Part shown: positions 1 through 9,381 of the stretch, in pieces | Numbering within the stretch: position 1 is the first letter of the stretch | How the letters are laid out: each line of letters opens with the position of its first letter | Assembly: GCA_015711755.1 (NCBI GenBank) | Contig: JACVIY010000007.1 | Coordinates: 1 to 40,022, forward strand | Reading direction: 5' to 3' | DNA: 40,022 nucleotides | Source: Candidatus Geothermincola secundus | GTDB taxonomy: Bacteria; Actinomycetota; Geothermincolia; Geothermincolales; Geothermincolaceae | Translations under genes and position numbers: made by a program | Notes under the pieces: generated by a model | What the model was told of the DNA's origin: nothing | Databases searched by the model: none | Seen by the model: only the letters and a program-made list of their open reading frames with translations

Positions 1-110
1 CGAGCCCGTATCTCAACACCTCCGTCGCCCTGGAAAGGGCGGAGGTCCCCCAGGAGGCTTTCATCGCCGCTCTGCGCCTGGGCGGAGAAGGTCGGGAGGA
101 AAAGAAATAA
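1..110 (+). CDS. C-terminal fragment of a gene cut by the window edge, possibly lepA (elongation factor 4)
   Basis: An open frame runs from base 3 to a TAA at 108-110 and encodes about 35 residues. The stretch VPQEAFIAALRL resembles the extreme C-terminus of LepA/EF4, the ribosomal back-translocase GTPase. lepA lies directly upstream of hemW in many Gram-positive genomes, which supports the idea. Against it, the residues just before (YLNTSVALERAE) do not show the usual basic KKRMK-type stretch of LepA. The stop codon shares its last A with the ATG of hemW, so the two are translationally coupled. The identity is tentative because only the tail is visible. Confidence 0.4.
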   Translation, partial: SPYLNTSVALERAEVPQEAFIAALRLGGEGREEKK

Positions 111-1234
111 TGAGGCTTTACCTGCACATCCCCTTCTGCTTACGAAAGTGCCCCTATTGCGACTTCGTGTCGTTTAAGGCCGACCGCGGCATTATGCGGG
201 ATTATCTTCAGGCGCTGGCTAGGGAGATGAGGATCGTGCGCGAACTGGAGGGCGGGGGAGCGCTGGAGTCGGTCTACTTCGGCGGCGGCACGCCCTCCCT
301 TTACCGCCCCCGAGAATTGGGATGGTTGTTGGAAGAAGCGGCAGCCCTTTGGGGTTTAAGGGAAGATGCGGAAGTGAGCGTGGAAGTCAATCCTGCCACA
401 TGGAAAGGTAGCGAGATCAGGGAAGCATGGGATCTGGGCTTCAATCGGATGAGCTTGGGGGTGCAGTCTTTTCGCCAGCGGGATCTCGAGGTCTTGGGAA
501 GGCCGCACGGTTCGATCGAGGCCTTAGAGGCGGCTTGCGCGGCCCTGGCCCTGAGAGGTCCCACGGTGGGTTTTGATCTCATTTACGGGATCCCCGGTCA
601 GAGTATTACCGATTGGGAGGAAACGCTAAGTTTGGCCTTACGCATGAAACCCCATCACCTATCCTTCTACTTGCTCACTCTGGATGAAGGGATGCCGCTT
701 AAAAAGAGCCTGGATAAAGGGCACCACGCCTTGCCCGACGATGAGGAAGCTGCCGCTATGTATGAAGCGGCATGCGGATTGGCCGCCGAGCACGGCTATG
801 TCCACTACGAGGTTTCCAACTTCGCCCTGCCGGGTCACTTCTGCAGCCATAACCTCGCCTGCTGGAGGAGGGAAGGCTACTTGGGACTGGGGTTGGCCGC
901 TCATTCTTTCCTCCCCCCTTCGCGCAGGTGGAGCAACATCGACGACCTCAATGCCTATATGGCTTCCCTGGGAGAGGGAAAGCTGCCTCTACGGCGGGAA
1001 GAGCGCTTGACTCCCGAGGAGGAAAGAGAAGAGGAGGCGATGCTGGCGCTGCGCACCGCGGAGGGATTGCGGCGATCCTTTCTCCTCGAAGGGAAAGGCG
1101 GAGATCGTCAGCATAATTGGTTGAAGTGGCTGGAGGAAGAGGGGATGGTATGGATGAAGGAAGATGCCTTCGGCCTGACGGAAAAGGGGATGTTCGTGTC
1201 CAACGACATCTTGGCGACTTTGCTGTGCTGTTGA
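110..1234 (+). CDS. hemW: HemW, radical SAM family heme chaperone
   Basis: The 374-residue product is a radical SAM protein of the HemN/HemW family. The [4Fe-4S] cysteines are C10, C14 and C17 in FCLRKCPYCDF, and the SAM-binding GGGTPS motif lies near residue 63. The C-terminal HemN-type region contains HNLACWRREGYLGLGLAAHS, typical of HemW. The spacing C-x3-C-x2-C without the extra cysteine of true oxygen-independent coproporphyrinogen oxidase (HemN) favours HemW, which carries heme to respiratory enzymes. Older annotations call this family coproporphyrinogen III oxidase-like. It starts on the last base of the preceding stop codon and precedes hrcA, the usual Gram-positive order. A heme-synthesis role cannot be fully excluded from sequence alone. 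Confidence 0.93.
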   Translation: MRLYLHIPFCLRKCPYCDFVSFKADRGIMRDYLQALAREMRIVRELEGGGALESVYFGGGTPSLYRPRELGWLLEEAAALWGLREDAEVSVEVNPATWKGSEIREAWDLGFNRMSLGVQSFRQRDLEVLGRPHGSIEALEAACAALALRGPTVGFDLIYGIPGQSITDWEETLSLALRMKPHHLSFYLLTLDEGMPLKKSLDKGHHALPDDEEAAAMYEAACGLAAEHGYVHYEVSNFALPGHFCSHNLACWRREGYLGLGLAAHSFLPPSRRWSNIDDLNAYMASLGEGKLPLRREERLTPEEEREEEAMLALRTAEGLRRSFLLEGKGGDRQHNWLKWLEEEGMVWMKEDAFGLTEKGMFVSNDILATLLCC

Positions 1235-1260
1235 CGCTCACCCGGTCTCTCTGCTAATTT
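1231..1260 (+). promoter_or_regulatory. Predicted promoter of hrcA-dnaJ
   Basis: TTGACG at 1231-1236 (overlapping the hemW stop codon) is followed after 18 bases by TAATTT at 1255-1260. This is a reasonable sigma-70-type pair. It lies just upstream of the CIRCE operator, the position expected for an HrcA-repressed promoter. Confidence 0.5.
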
Positions 1261-1273
1261 CTAATCGAGGATT

Positions 1274-1300
1274 TTGGCACTCGAAAAGGGAGAGTGCTAA
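1274..1300 (+). promoter_or_regulatory. CIRCE operator (HrcA binding site)
   Basis: The sequence TTGGCACTC, nine bases, then GAGTGCTAA matches the CIRCE consensus TTAGCACTC-N9-GAGTGCTAA with one mismatch in the left arm. CIRCE is the operator of the heat-shock repressor HrcA, so hrcA and dnaJ should be autoregulated and heat induced. The element ends one base before the hrcA ATG. The only Shine-Dalgarno-like run (GGGAG, 1288-1292) lies in its spacer and the first base of the right arm, so repressor binding and ribosome loading use the same bases. Confidence 0.95.
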
Positions 1301-1301
1301 T

Positions 1302-2336
1302 ATGGCATTGGACAGGCGCAAGGAGACGATACTCAAAGAAGTGGTGTTCCGATACATCACCACCGGCACGCCGGTGGGCTCCGCTACCATTTGCGAGAAC
1401 CTGAACTTGAGCATCAGTCCCGCCACCATCCGAAACGAGCTATCCAAACTCGAGGAGATGGGTTACCTGTATCATCCCCACACCTCAGCAGGGCGTGTTC
1501 CAACGACCATGGGATATCGTTATTACGTCGATTCGCTGGCCGGCAGGACCCGCCTGCGCAAAGAGGAAAAGGAAGCGGTGCTGGCGCTTTTCTCCGCGAA
1601 ATCCAGGGAGATGGAGCGCACCCTTCAGGAGGCCACCGACCTGCTCTCCCGTATAACCCATTCGCTGGCCATGGTCATCGCGCCGCCGCTCCGCCGTTCC
1701 ACTCTCAAACATGTGGACCTGGTTCCCCTGAATGAGAGGTTGGTGCTGCTGGTTATAATCACCAACACCGGAAGGGTTGAGAAAGAATTGCTGGAGATGG
1801 AAGAGCCGATGCCCCATGAGACCCTGAGAAAAGCACAGAATTACCTCAACCGGCGCCTGCGCGACCGCACTTTCGAGGAGCTGGAGGGACTTGATCCGGG
1901 GAGCTCGCGTCTGCCCGCGCAGGTGCACCCCCTGATCAACCGCATATATCGGGAGATAAAGGATATGCTTACCCGGGAGGAATCCGAGGGGGTCTTCATC
2001 ATGGGCAAGGCCAATCTGGTAAGGGCCCATGAGAAGAAAGAGGACATCGAGCGCATAGAGCAGCTCATGGAGGCCTTGGAGCAGCAGTGCTTCATACTCA
2101 GCCTGGTAAGAGAGGTGGTAAACGAAAAGCAGCTGCTGGTCCGTATCGGCAGCGAGAACCTCCTTGAGGAGTTGAAGGGCTTCAGCCTGGTGGCCACCCC
2201 CTATACGGTGGACGAGGATCAGCTGGGCACCATAGGTGTGCTCGGCCCCGTTCGCATGGATTATGCCCGCATAATCCCCGCGGTCGATTTCCTGGCTCGC
2301 TCCCTGAGCAAATCCCTGCAGATGTTGAGGGGATGA
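1302..2336 (+). CDS. hrcA: HrcA, heat-inducible transcription repressor
   Basis: The 344-residue product has the N-terminal winged-helix DNA-binding domain of HrcA (about residues 1-75, including ISPATIRNELSKLEEMGYL and the HTSAGRVPT signature). A GAF-like inducer and dimerisation domain follows, ending with GVLGPVRMDYARIIPAVDFLA. HrcA represses class I heat-shock genes at CIRCE and is kept active by GroEL. A near-perfect CIRCE sits directly in front of the gene, so autoregulation is expected. The ATG at 1302 follows CIRCE without a separate leader. The stop codon lies two bases before the preferred dnaJ start. grpE and dnaK, which often sit between hrcA and dnaJ, are absent here and must lie elsewhere if present. 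Confidence 0.97.
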   Translation: MALDRRKETILKEVVFRYITTGTPVGSATICENLNLSISPATIRNELSKLEEMGYLYHPHTSAGRVPTTMGYRYYVDSLAGRTRLRKEEKEAVLALFSAKSREMERTLQEATDLLSRITHSLAMVIAPPLRRSTLKHVDLVPLNERLVLLVIITNTGRVEKELLEMEEPMPHETLRKAQNYLNRRLRDRTFEELEGLDPGSSRLPAQVHPLINRIYREIKDMLTREESEGVFIMGKANLVRAHEKKEDIERIEQLMEALEQQCFILSLVREVVNEKQLLVRIGSENLLEELKGFSLVATPYTVDEDQLGTIGVLGPVRMDYARIIPAVDFLARSLSKSLQMLRG

Positions 2337-2338
2337 TC

Positions 2339-3436
2339 ATGGAAGATCTCTATTCCCTGCTGGGAGTGTCGCGCAACGCTTCACAGGAGGAGATCAAGAG
2401 GGCTTACCGCCGTTTGGCCCGAGAATATCATCCTGATCTGAATCGGGGAGACAGGGAGGCGGAGGCGCGCTTCAAGGATATTGCCCGAGCCTATGAGGTG
2501 CTCAGCGATCCCCAGAGACGCCGACGTTACGATCTGTACGGAGATGCGGATATATCTCCCGCCGCGGAACGCGGATTCGCCGATTTCACCAGTCCCTTCG
2601 GGGACATCTTCGACCTGTTCTTCGGTAGGGGCAGGAGGGATAGGGAATGGGCACCCCGGCGCGGCAGCGACCTGACCTGGCGTCTCACCCTGACCCTGGA
2701 GGAGGCCTTCTTCGGAACGGAGAGGGTCATCGAGGTGCCCCGACACCGGGAATGCGGTTCTTGCAGCGGAAGCGGCCTGGAGGCGGGATACGATCTGGAC
2801 CTCTGCCCCGCCTGCGGGGGAGAGGGGCGGATAACCTCCACCAAGCGCACGGCTTTTGGGACCTTCACTTCCACTTCCACCTGTCGGCGTTGCGGTGGTC
2901 GGGGGGGCATAAACACCCATCCCTGCCCCGCCTGCGGGGGAGAGGGGACCCTCTTCGAGGCCGAGAGGATCGAGTTGAAAGTGCCGGCGGGAGTGGACGA
3001 TGGCGATCGATTGCGAGTGCCCGGCAAGGGAGAGGCGGGTTCCGGAGGCGGGGCACCGGGCGACCTCTACGTGGTCATGGAGATTGAGCCGCATCCCTAC
3101 TTCGAGAGGAGGGGGGAGGATCTATACGGAAGGATCATGGTCAGCGTGGCGGAAGCGGTGCTGGGGACGGAGCTCGAAGTGGAGCTCCTGGACGGCAAGG
3201 AGAAACTTAAAGTGCCTCCTGGGACTCAACCCGGACACGTTTTCGTCATCCGAAACAAGGGGATGCCGATGCTGCGCGGCGGCAGGCGAGGCGATCTGTA
3301 CCTGGAGTTGATGGTGGAGATACCGGAAAAACCCAGCCACGAGGAGAAAAGGATCTTCAAGGAGCTGGCCAGACTGCAGTCCCGAAACGGTAACGATAGG
3401 AAATGCCTGGTCCCCCGCGAGGCCGACGGGGCTTGA
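2339..3436 (+). CDS. dnaJ: DnaJ, type I Hsp40 co-chaperone
   Basis: This is a full-length type I DnaJ that stimulates DnaK ATP hydrolysis and delivers substrates. The J domain (about residues 1-70) has the catalytic HPD in YHPDLNRGD. A short G/F region follows. The zinc-finger domain has four CxxCxGxG repeats (CGSCSGSG, CPACGGEG, CRRCGGRG, CPACGGEG), and two substrate-binding beta domains complete the protein. The ATG at 2339 is preferred over the one at 2333: GAGGGG at 2327-2332 is well spaced from 2339 but touches 2333. This gives 365 residues. The gene is cotranscribed with hrcA and so probably under CIRCE control. The second and fourth zinc motifs share an identical 25-base stretch (2803-2827 and 2923-2947). 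Confidence 0.97.
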   Translation: MEDLYSLLGVSRNASQEEIKRAYRRLAREYHPDLNRGDREAEARFKDIARAYEVLSDPQRRRRYDLYGDADISPAAERGFADFTSPFGDIFDLFFGRGRRDREWAPRRGSDLTWRLTLTLEEAFFGTERVIEVPRHRECGSCSGSGLEAGYDLDLCPACGGEGRITSTKRTAFGTFTSTSTCRRCGGRGGINTHPCPACGGEGTLFEAERIELKVPAGVDDGDRLRVPGKGEAGSGGGAPGDLYVVMEIEPHPYFERRGEDLYGRIMVSVAEAVLGTELEVELLDGKEKLKVPPGTQPGHVFVIRNKGMPMLRGGRRGDLYLELMVEIPEKPSHEEKRIFKELARLQSRNGNDRKCLVPREADGA

Positions 3437-3501
3437 GGATATAAAGGCGAAAGAGGGCCGCAAGGGAGAGCTGGCCGGGGTTCTCGCATCGGGGGAGACG
3501 A

Positions 3502-4254
3502 TTGAGCGGAGATAAGGGAAACGTCGAGCATTTGTTCATCGAGCCCGGCGATCTCGTTGAGGGGAGTTTCTCCCTGGCGGGAGAGGAATTCTTTCACCTC
3601 CTTAAGGTCAAAAGGGCGCGTAGGGGGGAGGAATTCACCTGGAGCGACGGAGCCGGAAGGACGGGTCGGGCCGTCCTGAAAGAGGTGGATGGCTCCAAGG
3701 CCGTGTTCACGGTACTGGAGATAAAAGAGGTCAGACGCCGGGCGCCGTCCTTGCGCCTGTATCAGGCCCTGCCCAAGGCAGGCAAGATGGATGACATCAT
3801 GAGGCGCTGCACAGAGGTGGGGGTGGACGGCTTTATTCCCTTTGCCTCCTCCAGGTCAGTGCCGGGGCTTCGGAGGTACTGGAGCGATCAGCGCCGGAGA
3901 CGCTGGGAAAGGATCGTGAGGGAAGCGGCGAAACAAAGCCGCAGAGATTTCTTGCCTACGATAACAGAGCCGCTTACCTGGGAGGATTGCCTGGACATGC
4001 TGCGCGGGGAGGAGCTGGCCCTTCTGGGATGGGAGGGGGAGGGTGAGAGAAGGGTATTTGGCGCACTGCCGGAGAAAGCGCCGGGCAGCGTGGCCCTAGT
4101 GGTGGGACCGGAGGGGGGGTTCTCTGCGCATGAGGTTAAGGAGTTGAGCGAGGCCGGCGCTCTTCCGGTGACCCTGGGCGCTAATGTGTTGCGCACCGAG
4201 AACGCCGGCATGGTGATGGCGGTGCTGGTAGGCGGCTTCTATGGGATCATCTGA
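3502..4254 (+). CDS. rsmE: RsmE, 16S rRNA m3U1498 methyltransferase
   Basis: The 250-residue product has the N-terminal PUA-like RNA-binding region and the C-terminal SPOUT (trefoil-knot) methyltransferase domain of RsmE. The SAM-binding knot is visible as VALVVGPEGGFSAHEV and VTLGANVLRTENAGMVMA. RsmE methylates N3 of U1498 of 16S rRNA in the 30S subunit. The start is a TTG at 3502 with GGGGGAGA at 3491-3498 as ribosome-binding site. In many genomes prmA separates dnaJ and rsmE, but it is absent here. The gene end overlaps the open frame of mtaB. Confidence 0.95.
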   Translation: MSGDKGNVEHLFIEPGDLVEGSFSLAGEEFFHLLKVKRARRGEEFTWSDGAGRTGRAVLKEVDGSKAVFTVLEIKEVRRRAPSLRLYQALPKAGKMDDIMRRCTEVGVDGFIPFASSRSVPGLRRYWSDQRRRRWERIVREAAKQSRRDFLPTITEPLTWEDCLDMLRGEELALLGWEGEGERRVFGALPEKAPGSVALVVGPEGGFSAHEVKELSEAGALPVTLGANVLRTENAGMVMAVLVGGFYGII

Positions 4255-4267
4255 GAGAAGAGTGCCC

Positions 4268-5620
4268 ATGCGTTCCCTCGAAGGGATGAAGGATGCGGAG
4301 TATCAGCCCGGAAAGGGCCAAGCGGCGCGAGAGGCGATGACTTCGCTGGAGATCATCAATCTGGGATGTAAGGTCAATCAATCCGAAGGGCGCGTACTGG
4401 CACGGCGGCTTGCCTCTCTCGGGTTTGACGTTGCCGATCGATGGGAGAAGCCCCGCGTGACCGTCATCAACGCATGCGCCGTGACCGCTGCGAGCGAGGC
4501 CAAGGCGCGTAAAGAGGTGGCGCGGGCGCGCGGGCGCGGCTCGTCCATGGTTGTGTTGACCGGCTGTCTGGCCGGTATGGGTATAGAGAGATGGCGCGAG
4601 GAGTCGCGGCCTGATGCGGTGGTCCCGCAGAAAGGAAAGGAGGATCTGCCGGAACGGCTTGCGGAATCCTTGATTCCAGCCGATCTCCGAAAGCGGAGAG
4701 CCGACCGCGCGCTTCCCGTCGGGAGTCGGGCCAAAGCTTTTATAAAAGCGCAGGACGGATGCGGGCACCCGTGCTCTTATTGCGTGGTTCCCGCGCTGAG
4801 GGGAGGACCCGTGAGCTTTCCCGCGGAGCGGATCATAGGAGAGGCGCGGCGATGTCTGGAAGAAGGAGCGGGAGAACTGATCCTGTGCGGGATAAATCTC
4901 GGTGCCTGGGGCGATGGGAAGGGAGGCAGACTCGATAGGCTGGCATCCCTGATGCTCCGGTTGGGAGGGGGTTTTCGTTTGCGCCTCAGCTCGATAGACC
5001 CGCAGGATCTTGATGAAGATCTCCTCGACGGCCTGCGCGAGATCGGGAGGCTTTGCCCGCATTTCCATATCCCCTTGCAGAGCGGCAGCGACCGCGTCCT
5101 GCGGGCCATGGAGAGGGGATATGGCTCCGACGATTACCTATACCTGATAGAAGAAATACGCAGAAGATGGAACGACTGCGCCGTGACCACCGATGTCATA
5201 GTGGGTTTCCCCGGCGAGAGCGAAGCCGATTTCAACGATACCCTCGAGCTGCTGAGGGAGATAAGGCCTTCGAGGGTGCACGTGTTCCGCTATTCGCCTC
5301 GTCCGGGGACTAAGGCGGCAAAGATGAGCGGACAGGTCAGCGAGGCGGTTAAGCGCGAGAGAGCGGCCGAAGTCTCGTGCTTGGCGACCACATTGTCCGT
5401 GGAATATGCCGATTCGCAGGCGGGGAAGGAACTCGAGCTTCTTGTTGAGAGAAGCTCGCCCTTCGGAGTATATGGGACCACCGGCAATTATCTGAAGGCG
5501 TTGATTCCCGGGGTCTCGGCGGAGACGGGAGCCCTCTTGAGCGGACGCGTGGAGAGGTCGGAGGAGGGGCTGCTGGTAATGAACGCGGCCTCGTCAGCAA
5601 TGAAAAGCGCAAGCGTTTAG
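4268..5620 (+). CDS. mtaB: MtaB, tRNA N6-threonylcarbamoyladenosine(37) methylthiotransferase
   Basis: This is a radical SAM methylthiotransferase. The N-terminal domain carries three cluster-binding cysteines in LGCKVNQSE, INACAVTAASEAKAR and LTGCLAGM. The radical SAM core has CxxxCxxC in DGCGHPCSYCVVP, and a TRAM-like RNA-binding tail follows. LGCKVNQ and the SSIDPQDLD segment fit MtaB, which adds a methylthio group to t6A37 of tRNAs reading ANN codons, rather than MiaB or RimO. The start is uncertain. The frame opens with an ATG at 4241 inside rsmE. ATG 4268 has the best-spaced purine-rich site (4252-4262). ATG 4337 (MTSLEIINLGCK) matches where homologues usually begin but has only GAGAGG two bases upstream. 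Confidence 0.92.
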   Translation: MRSLEGMKDAEYQPGKGQAAREAMTSLEIINLGCKVNQSEGRVLARRLASLGFDVADRWEKPRVTVINACAVTAASEAKARKEVARARGRGSSMVVLTGCLAGMGIERWREESRPDAVVPQKGKEDLPERLAESLIPADLRKRRADRALPVGSRAKAFIKAQDGCGHPCSYCVVPALRGGPVSFPAERIIGEARRCLEEGAGELILCGINLGAWGDGKGGRLDRLASLMLRLGGGFRLRLSSIDPQDLDEDLLDGLREIGRLCPHFHIPLQSGSDRVLRAMERGYGSDDYLYLIEEIRRRWNDCAVTTDVIVGFPGESEADFNDTLELLREIRPSRVHVFRYSPRPGTKAAKMSGQVSEAVKRERAAEVSCLATTLSVEYADSQAGKELELLVERSSPFGVYGTTGNYLKALIPGVSAETGALLSGRVERSEEGLLVMNAASSAMKSASV

Positions 5621-5780
5621 GCTTGAAAGGGGGTGGGGTCCCTCGAAAACGGTTGGCTTGCGTGACATGCGGGGGCTTCGGGCCGCGGTGGAGAGGTGGT
5701 GGGCGAGTAAGGTTCGCTCTTTTAATATAGAAGGACTGGGGTCCCTTAATGGGATTCGTGAATGGTTGGAGGAAGAAAGA

Positions 5781-6125
5781 ATGGGAGATTGCGTTTTCTG
5801 CAAGATAGTCGAGGGAGGCATCCCCTCGGAAATCCTCTATTCCGACGACAGAGTGATCGCTTTCCGGGACATAGAACCCCAGGCCCCCGTCCATTTCCTG
5901 GTGGTGCCGCGCCGCCACGTGGAATCGGCATTCCATCTGAGGGAAGGTGACGGCGAACTGCTCGCTCGAATGTTCGATGCGGCGCAAAAGGTCTGCGCCG
6001 AGCTCGGGGTTGAACGCTCGGGAGTCCGCATCCTCACAAATGTGGGGCCCGATGCCGGCCAGGTGGTCATGCATTTCCACCTGCACGTCTTGGGGGGCAG
6101 GACGATGGGGTGGCCGCCGGGATAA
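5781..6125 (+). CDS. HIT family (HinT-like) nucleotide-binding protein
   Basis: The 114-residue product has the histidine triad HFHLHVLGG near its C-terminus, the catalytic motif of HIT purine-nucleotide hydrolases and transferases. It has the N-terminal CVFCKIVEGGIPS segment of the Hint branch, where the cysteines may bind zinc. Hint proteins hydrolyse AMP-lysine and aminoacyl-adenylate-like phosphoramidates. The frame is open further upstream to 5658, but the ATG at 5781 has GGAGG at 5768-5772, and family similarity begins exactly there. A HIT gene before phoH is a familiar actinobacterial arrangement. The 160 bases upstream hold no other recognisable gene. Confidence 0.95.
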   Translation: MGDCVFCKIVEGGIPSEILYSDDRVIAFRDIEPQAPVHFLVVPRRHVESAFHLREGDGELLARMFDAAQKVCAELGVERSGVRILTNVGPDAGQVVMHFHLHVLGGRTMGWPPG

Positions 6126-6153
6126 CGGCGAGGCCCAAAAGGCAAACCCGCGA

Positions 6154-6180
6154 TTGTATTAACCGCTGACAGGATATAAA
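6154..6180 (+). promoter_or_regulatory. Possible promoter of phoH
   Basis: TTGTAT (6154-6159) and TATAAA (6175-6180) resemble -35 and -10 boxes, but the 15-base spacer is short. If it is real, transcription would start shortly before the strong Shine-Dalgarno-like AAGGAGAG at 6193-6200. Confidence 0.25.
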
Positions 6181-6248
6181 ATCGGTTTTGGAAAGGAGAG
6201 TGCTGGGAGATAAAAGAGCTGAAGATCCTGGTTCCCGGGAACCAGCCG

Positions 6249-7205
<957 letters not shown>

Positions 7206-7208
7206 GAA

Positions 7209-9374
7209 TTGGAAGCGAAGGAGCCGCCCGAAAAGCCATCAAGCACCCCGGATGGGAATAAAGGAAGATGGGACGGAAGGGCACTGGCTGCCACCTTTGC
7301 CTGCCTGCTCGTGGTGTTCGTCCTCTCAGCATCACCATATATAGGAGACAGGGGCTCATATCGTATAGGCGCGCCCAGCCCCGATACCGTCACGGCCACG
7401 CGCTCCTTTCAGGTCGAGGACCCCGAGAGGACCGAATCGGAGCGCGCGAGGCGCCGCGAGGAGGTGAAGAGGGCCTACATAAAACCCGGCCGCAGTGCCG
7501 AGGCCGCCGCAGCTCTCCGCGAGGCGCTCCAATCCTTGAACGGATGGCTTGAAAGCGGCATTGCCATCGGGGAAGCAAGCGCCCTGGCTTCTTCCGCCGG
7601 CCTTAGGATCTCATCGGAAGAAATAGCCGCCTATGCAAGGGCGGATAGGGAGATGAGGAACCTCCTGGAAAGGTCTGCCGCGGAGGCGCTGGTCTATCTG
7701 GAGAAGGAGCCGGTATCGGCTGAGAACATCGAGGAGATAAGGGCTGAGGCGGCGAGGCTTGCCTCCGATCTGCCCGTGGAAGAGGAGCTCCGCAGGGTAG
7801 CGGCTACTCTGGCAGCTGCCTTTATCAAACCCAACACCGACCTTCCCGCGTCCTACGTGCTCGCGGAGGCGGAGAGGCAGGCTCAGTCGGTGCCCGTGTT
7901 CTTCGAGCAGGTCAACGAGGGTGAGGTGATTGTGAAAAAGGGCGAGGTCGTTACGGATATGACCTTGCGTAAATTGGAGAAATCGCGCGTCCTCGATGTG
8001 AGCTTCTCGGCACGTCGTCTGCTCGGCATATTCTTTTTTTTCACCATGCTGGCAGCCGCTTTCTATCTTTATCTGGTCGGCAAGAGGCCTAGCAGGTACC
8101 TGCCTGCTCGCATCCAATTGTTCTACCCGGTTGTCATGGTGGCATTCGCTCTGCTCAGCCGCCTTTTCACGGTGCTCGCCCAAGAAGAGCTGCTGTGGGG
8201 ATTCATGATACCCGTGCCTCTGGTAGCCGTGCTAACGGTGTTCATCCTGGGAAAGGAGACCTCTCTGTCAATGATCGCGCTCTCCACGCTGATAGCCGGG
8301 GTCATGCTCAAGGGAGATTTCGTACTCACCTTAGCGGCTCTTTCGGGAGGCTTGATGGCCGCGATTTTCGCTCGCCGGGCGGACAGGCGTGAGGATCTCC
8401 TCAAACAGGGGTTGTGGATCTCGCTGTCGGTGGGATTGGCTGATTTCGCCATCGCCTTCATCTTCCTGACCCCCGTACAATCCGTTGAGGCATTGGGAAT
8501 GGGCGTTGCCAACGGCATGCTCTGCGCCGTGCTTGCCTTGGGCATGCTCCCCCTCCTGGAGAAGGCACTGGGGGCCACGACCCACATGCGCCTTCTGGAG
8601 CTGGCCTCCCCCAACGCTCCGCTGCTTCGCCAACTGATCGAAAGGGCTCCGGGCACTTATAACCACAGCCTCATGCTCGGGAACCTGGTGGAGACTGCGG
8701 CGCGCTCGGTGGGCGCGGATCCCTTGCTTGCTAGGGTGGGGGCCTATTATCATGACGTGGGAAAGATAAACAGAGCCTCCTTCTTCATCGAGAACCGCGG
8801 AGTGAATGGCGCTCAGCAGGAGGAGGTGCCTCCCGACGTCAGCGCAAGGTACATAGCCGACCATGTCAGAGACGGCGTAAGGCTGGCGCGGGAGCACAAC
8901 CTGCCGCAGGAAGTGATAGACATCATCAATCAGCATCACGGCACCACGCTGATGAGATATTTTTATGCGCAGGCGCTGGAGGAGTCCGAGAGCGGAGGCG
9001 GCCAAGGGCAGGTGGAAGAAGGCGATTTCCGTTACAAGGGGGAAAGACCGCGCAGCAAGGAGGCCGCCATCGTCATGTTGGGGGATGCCCTGGAGGCCAC
9101 CATACGCTCCCAGCCGTCCTCGGAAAGGATAAAACCCGAGGAGATCATCGACAGGGTCATCGAAGAGAGGGTGCAGGACGGACAGCTTGACCAGAGCGAG
9201 CTGACCATGCATGACCTTGAGGCGCTAAGGCAGTCCTTTATCCAATCCACTTCTGGGGTTGGCCATGAAAGGGTGCAGTATCCGGTTATGGCGGATATAG
9301 AGGACAGAAAAGGGAATCCTGCCGGCAGGAAAAAGAGACTGCGGCCTGATAGACGGGAGTGTGGAAACGGCTGA
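7209..9374 (+). CDS. 7TMR-HD family membrane phosphodiesterase, PgpH-like (c-di-AMP hydrolysis)
   Basis: The 721-residue product has the architecture of PgpH. A first membrane segment lies at about residues 22-42 (LAATFACLLVVFVLSASPY), followed by a large extracellular alpha-helical 7TMR-HDED domain. A cluster of about seven transmembrane helices spans roughly 275-460. A cytoplasmic HD domain carries H486 in GTYNHSLMLGN and the H515-D516 pair in YYHDVGKI. PgpH enzymes hydrolyse the second messenger c-di-AMP to pApA, linking it to cell-wall and osmotic control. The start is a TTG at 7209 with a GGAGGGAGGGG run about 11 bases upstream. The phoH-pgpH-ybeY order is common in monoderm bacteria. 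The family is recognised from the HD motif and topology; nucleotide specificity is inferred. Confidence 0.9.
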   Translation: MEAKEPPEKPSSTPDGNKGRWDGRALAATFACLLVVFVLSASPYIGDRGSYRIGAPSPDTVTATRSFQVEDPERTESERARRREEVKRAYIKPGRSAEAAAALREALQSLNGWLESGIAIGEASALASSAGLRISSEEIAAYARADREMRNLLERSAAEALVYLEKEPVSAENIEEIRAEAARLASDLPVEEELRRVAATLAAAFIKPNTDLPASYVLAEAERQAQSVPVFFEQVNEGEVIVKKGEVVTDMTLRKLEKSRVLDVSFSARRLLGIFFFFTMLAAAFYLYLVGKRPSRYLPARIQLFYPVVMVAFALLSRLFTVLAQEELLWGFMIPVPLVAVLTVFILGKETSLSMIALSTLIAGVMLKGDFVLTLAALSGGLMAAIFARRADRREDLLKQGLWISLSVGLADFAIAFIFLTPVQSVEALGMGVANGMLCAVLALGMLPLLEKALGATTHMRLLELASPNAPLLRQLIERAPGTYNHSLMLGNLVETAARSVGADPLLARVGAYYHDVGKINRASFFIENRGVNGAQQEEVPPDVSARYIADHVRDGVRLAREHNLPQEVIDIINQHHGTTLMRYFYAQALEESESGGGQGQVEEGDFRYKGERPRSKEAAIVMLGDALEATIRSQPSSERIKPEEIIDRVIEERVQDGQLDQSELTMHDLEALRQSFIQSTSGVGHERVQYPVMADIEDRKGNPAGRKKRLRPDRRECGNG

Positions 9375-9381
9375 GGAGAAT

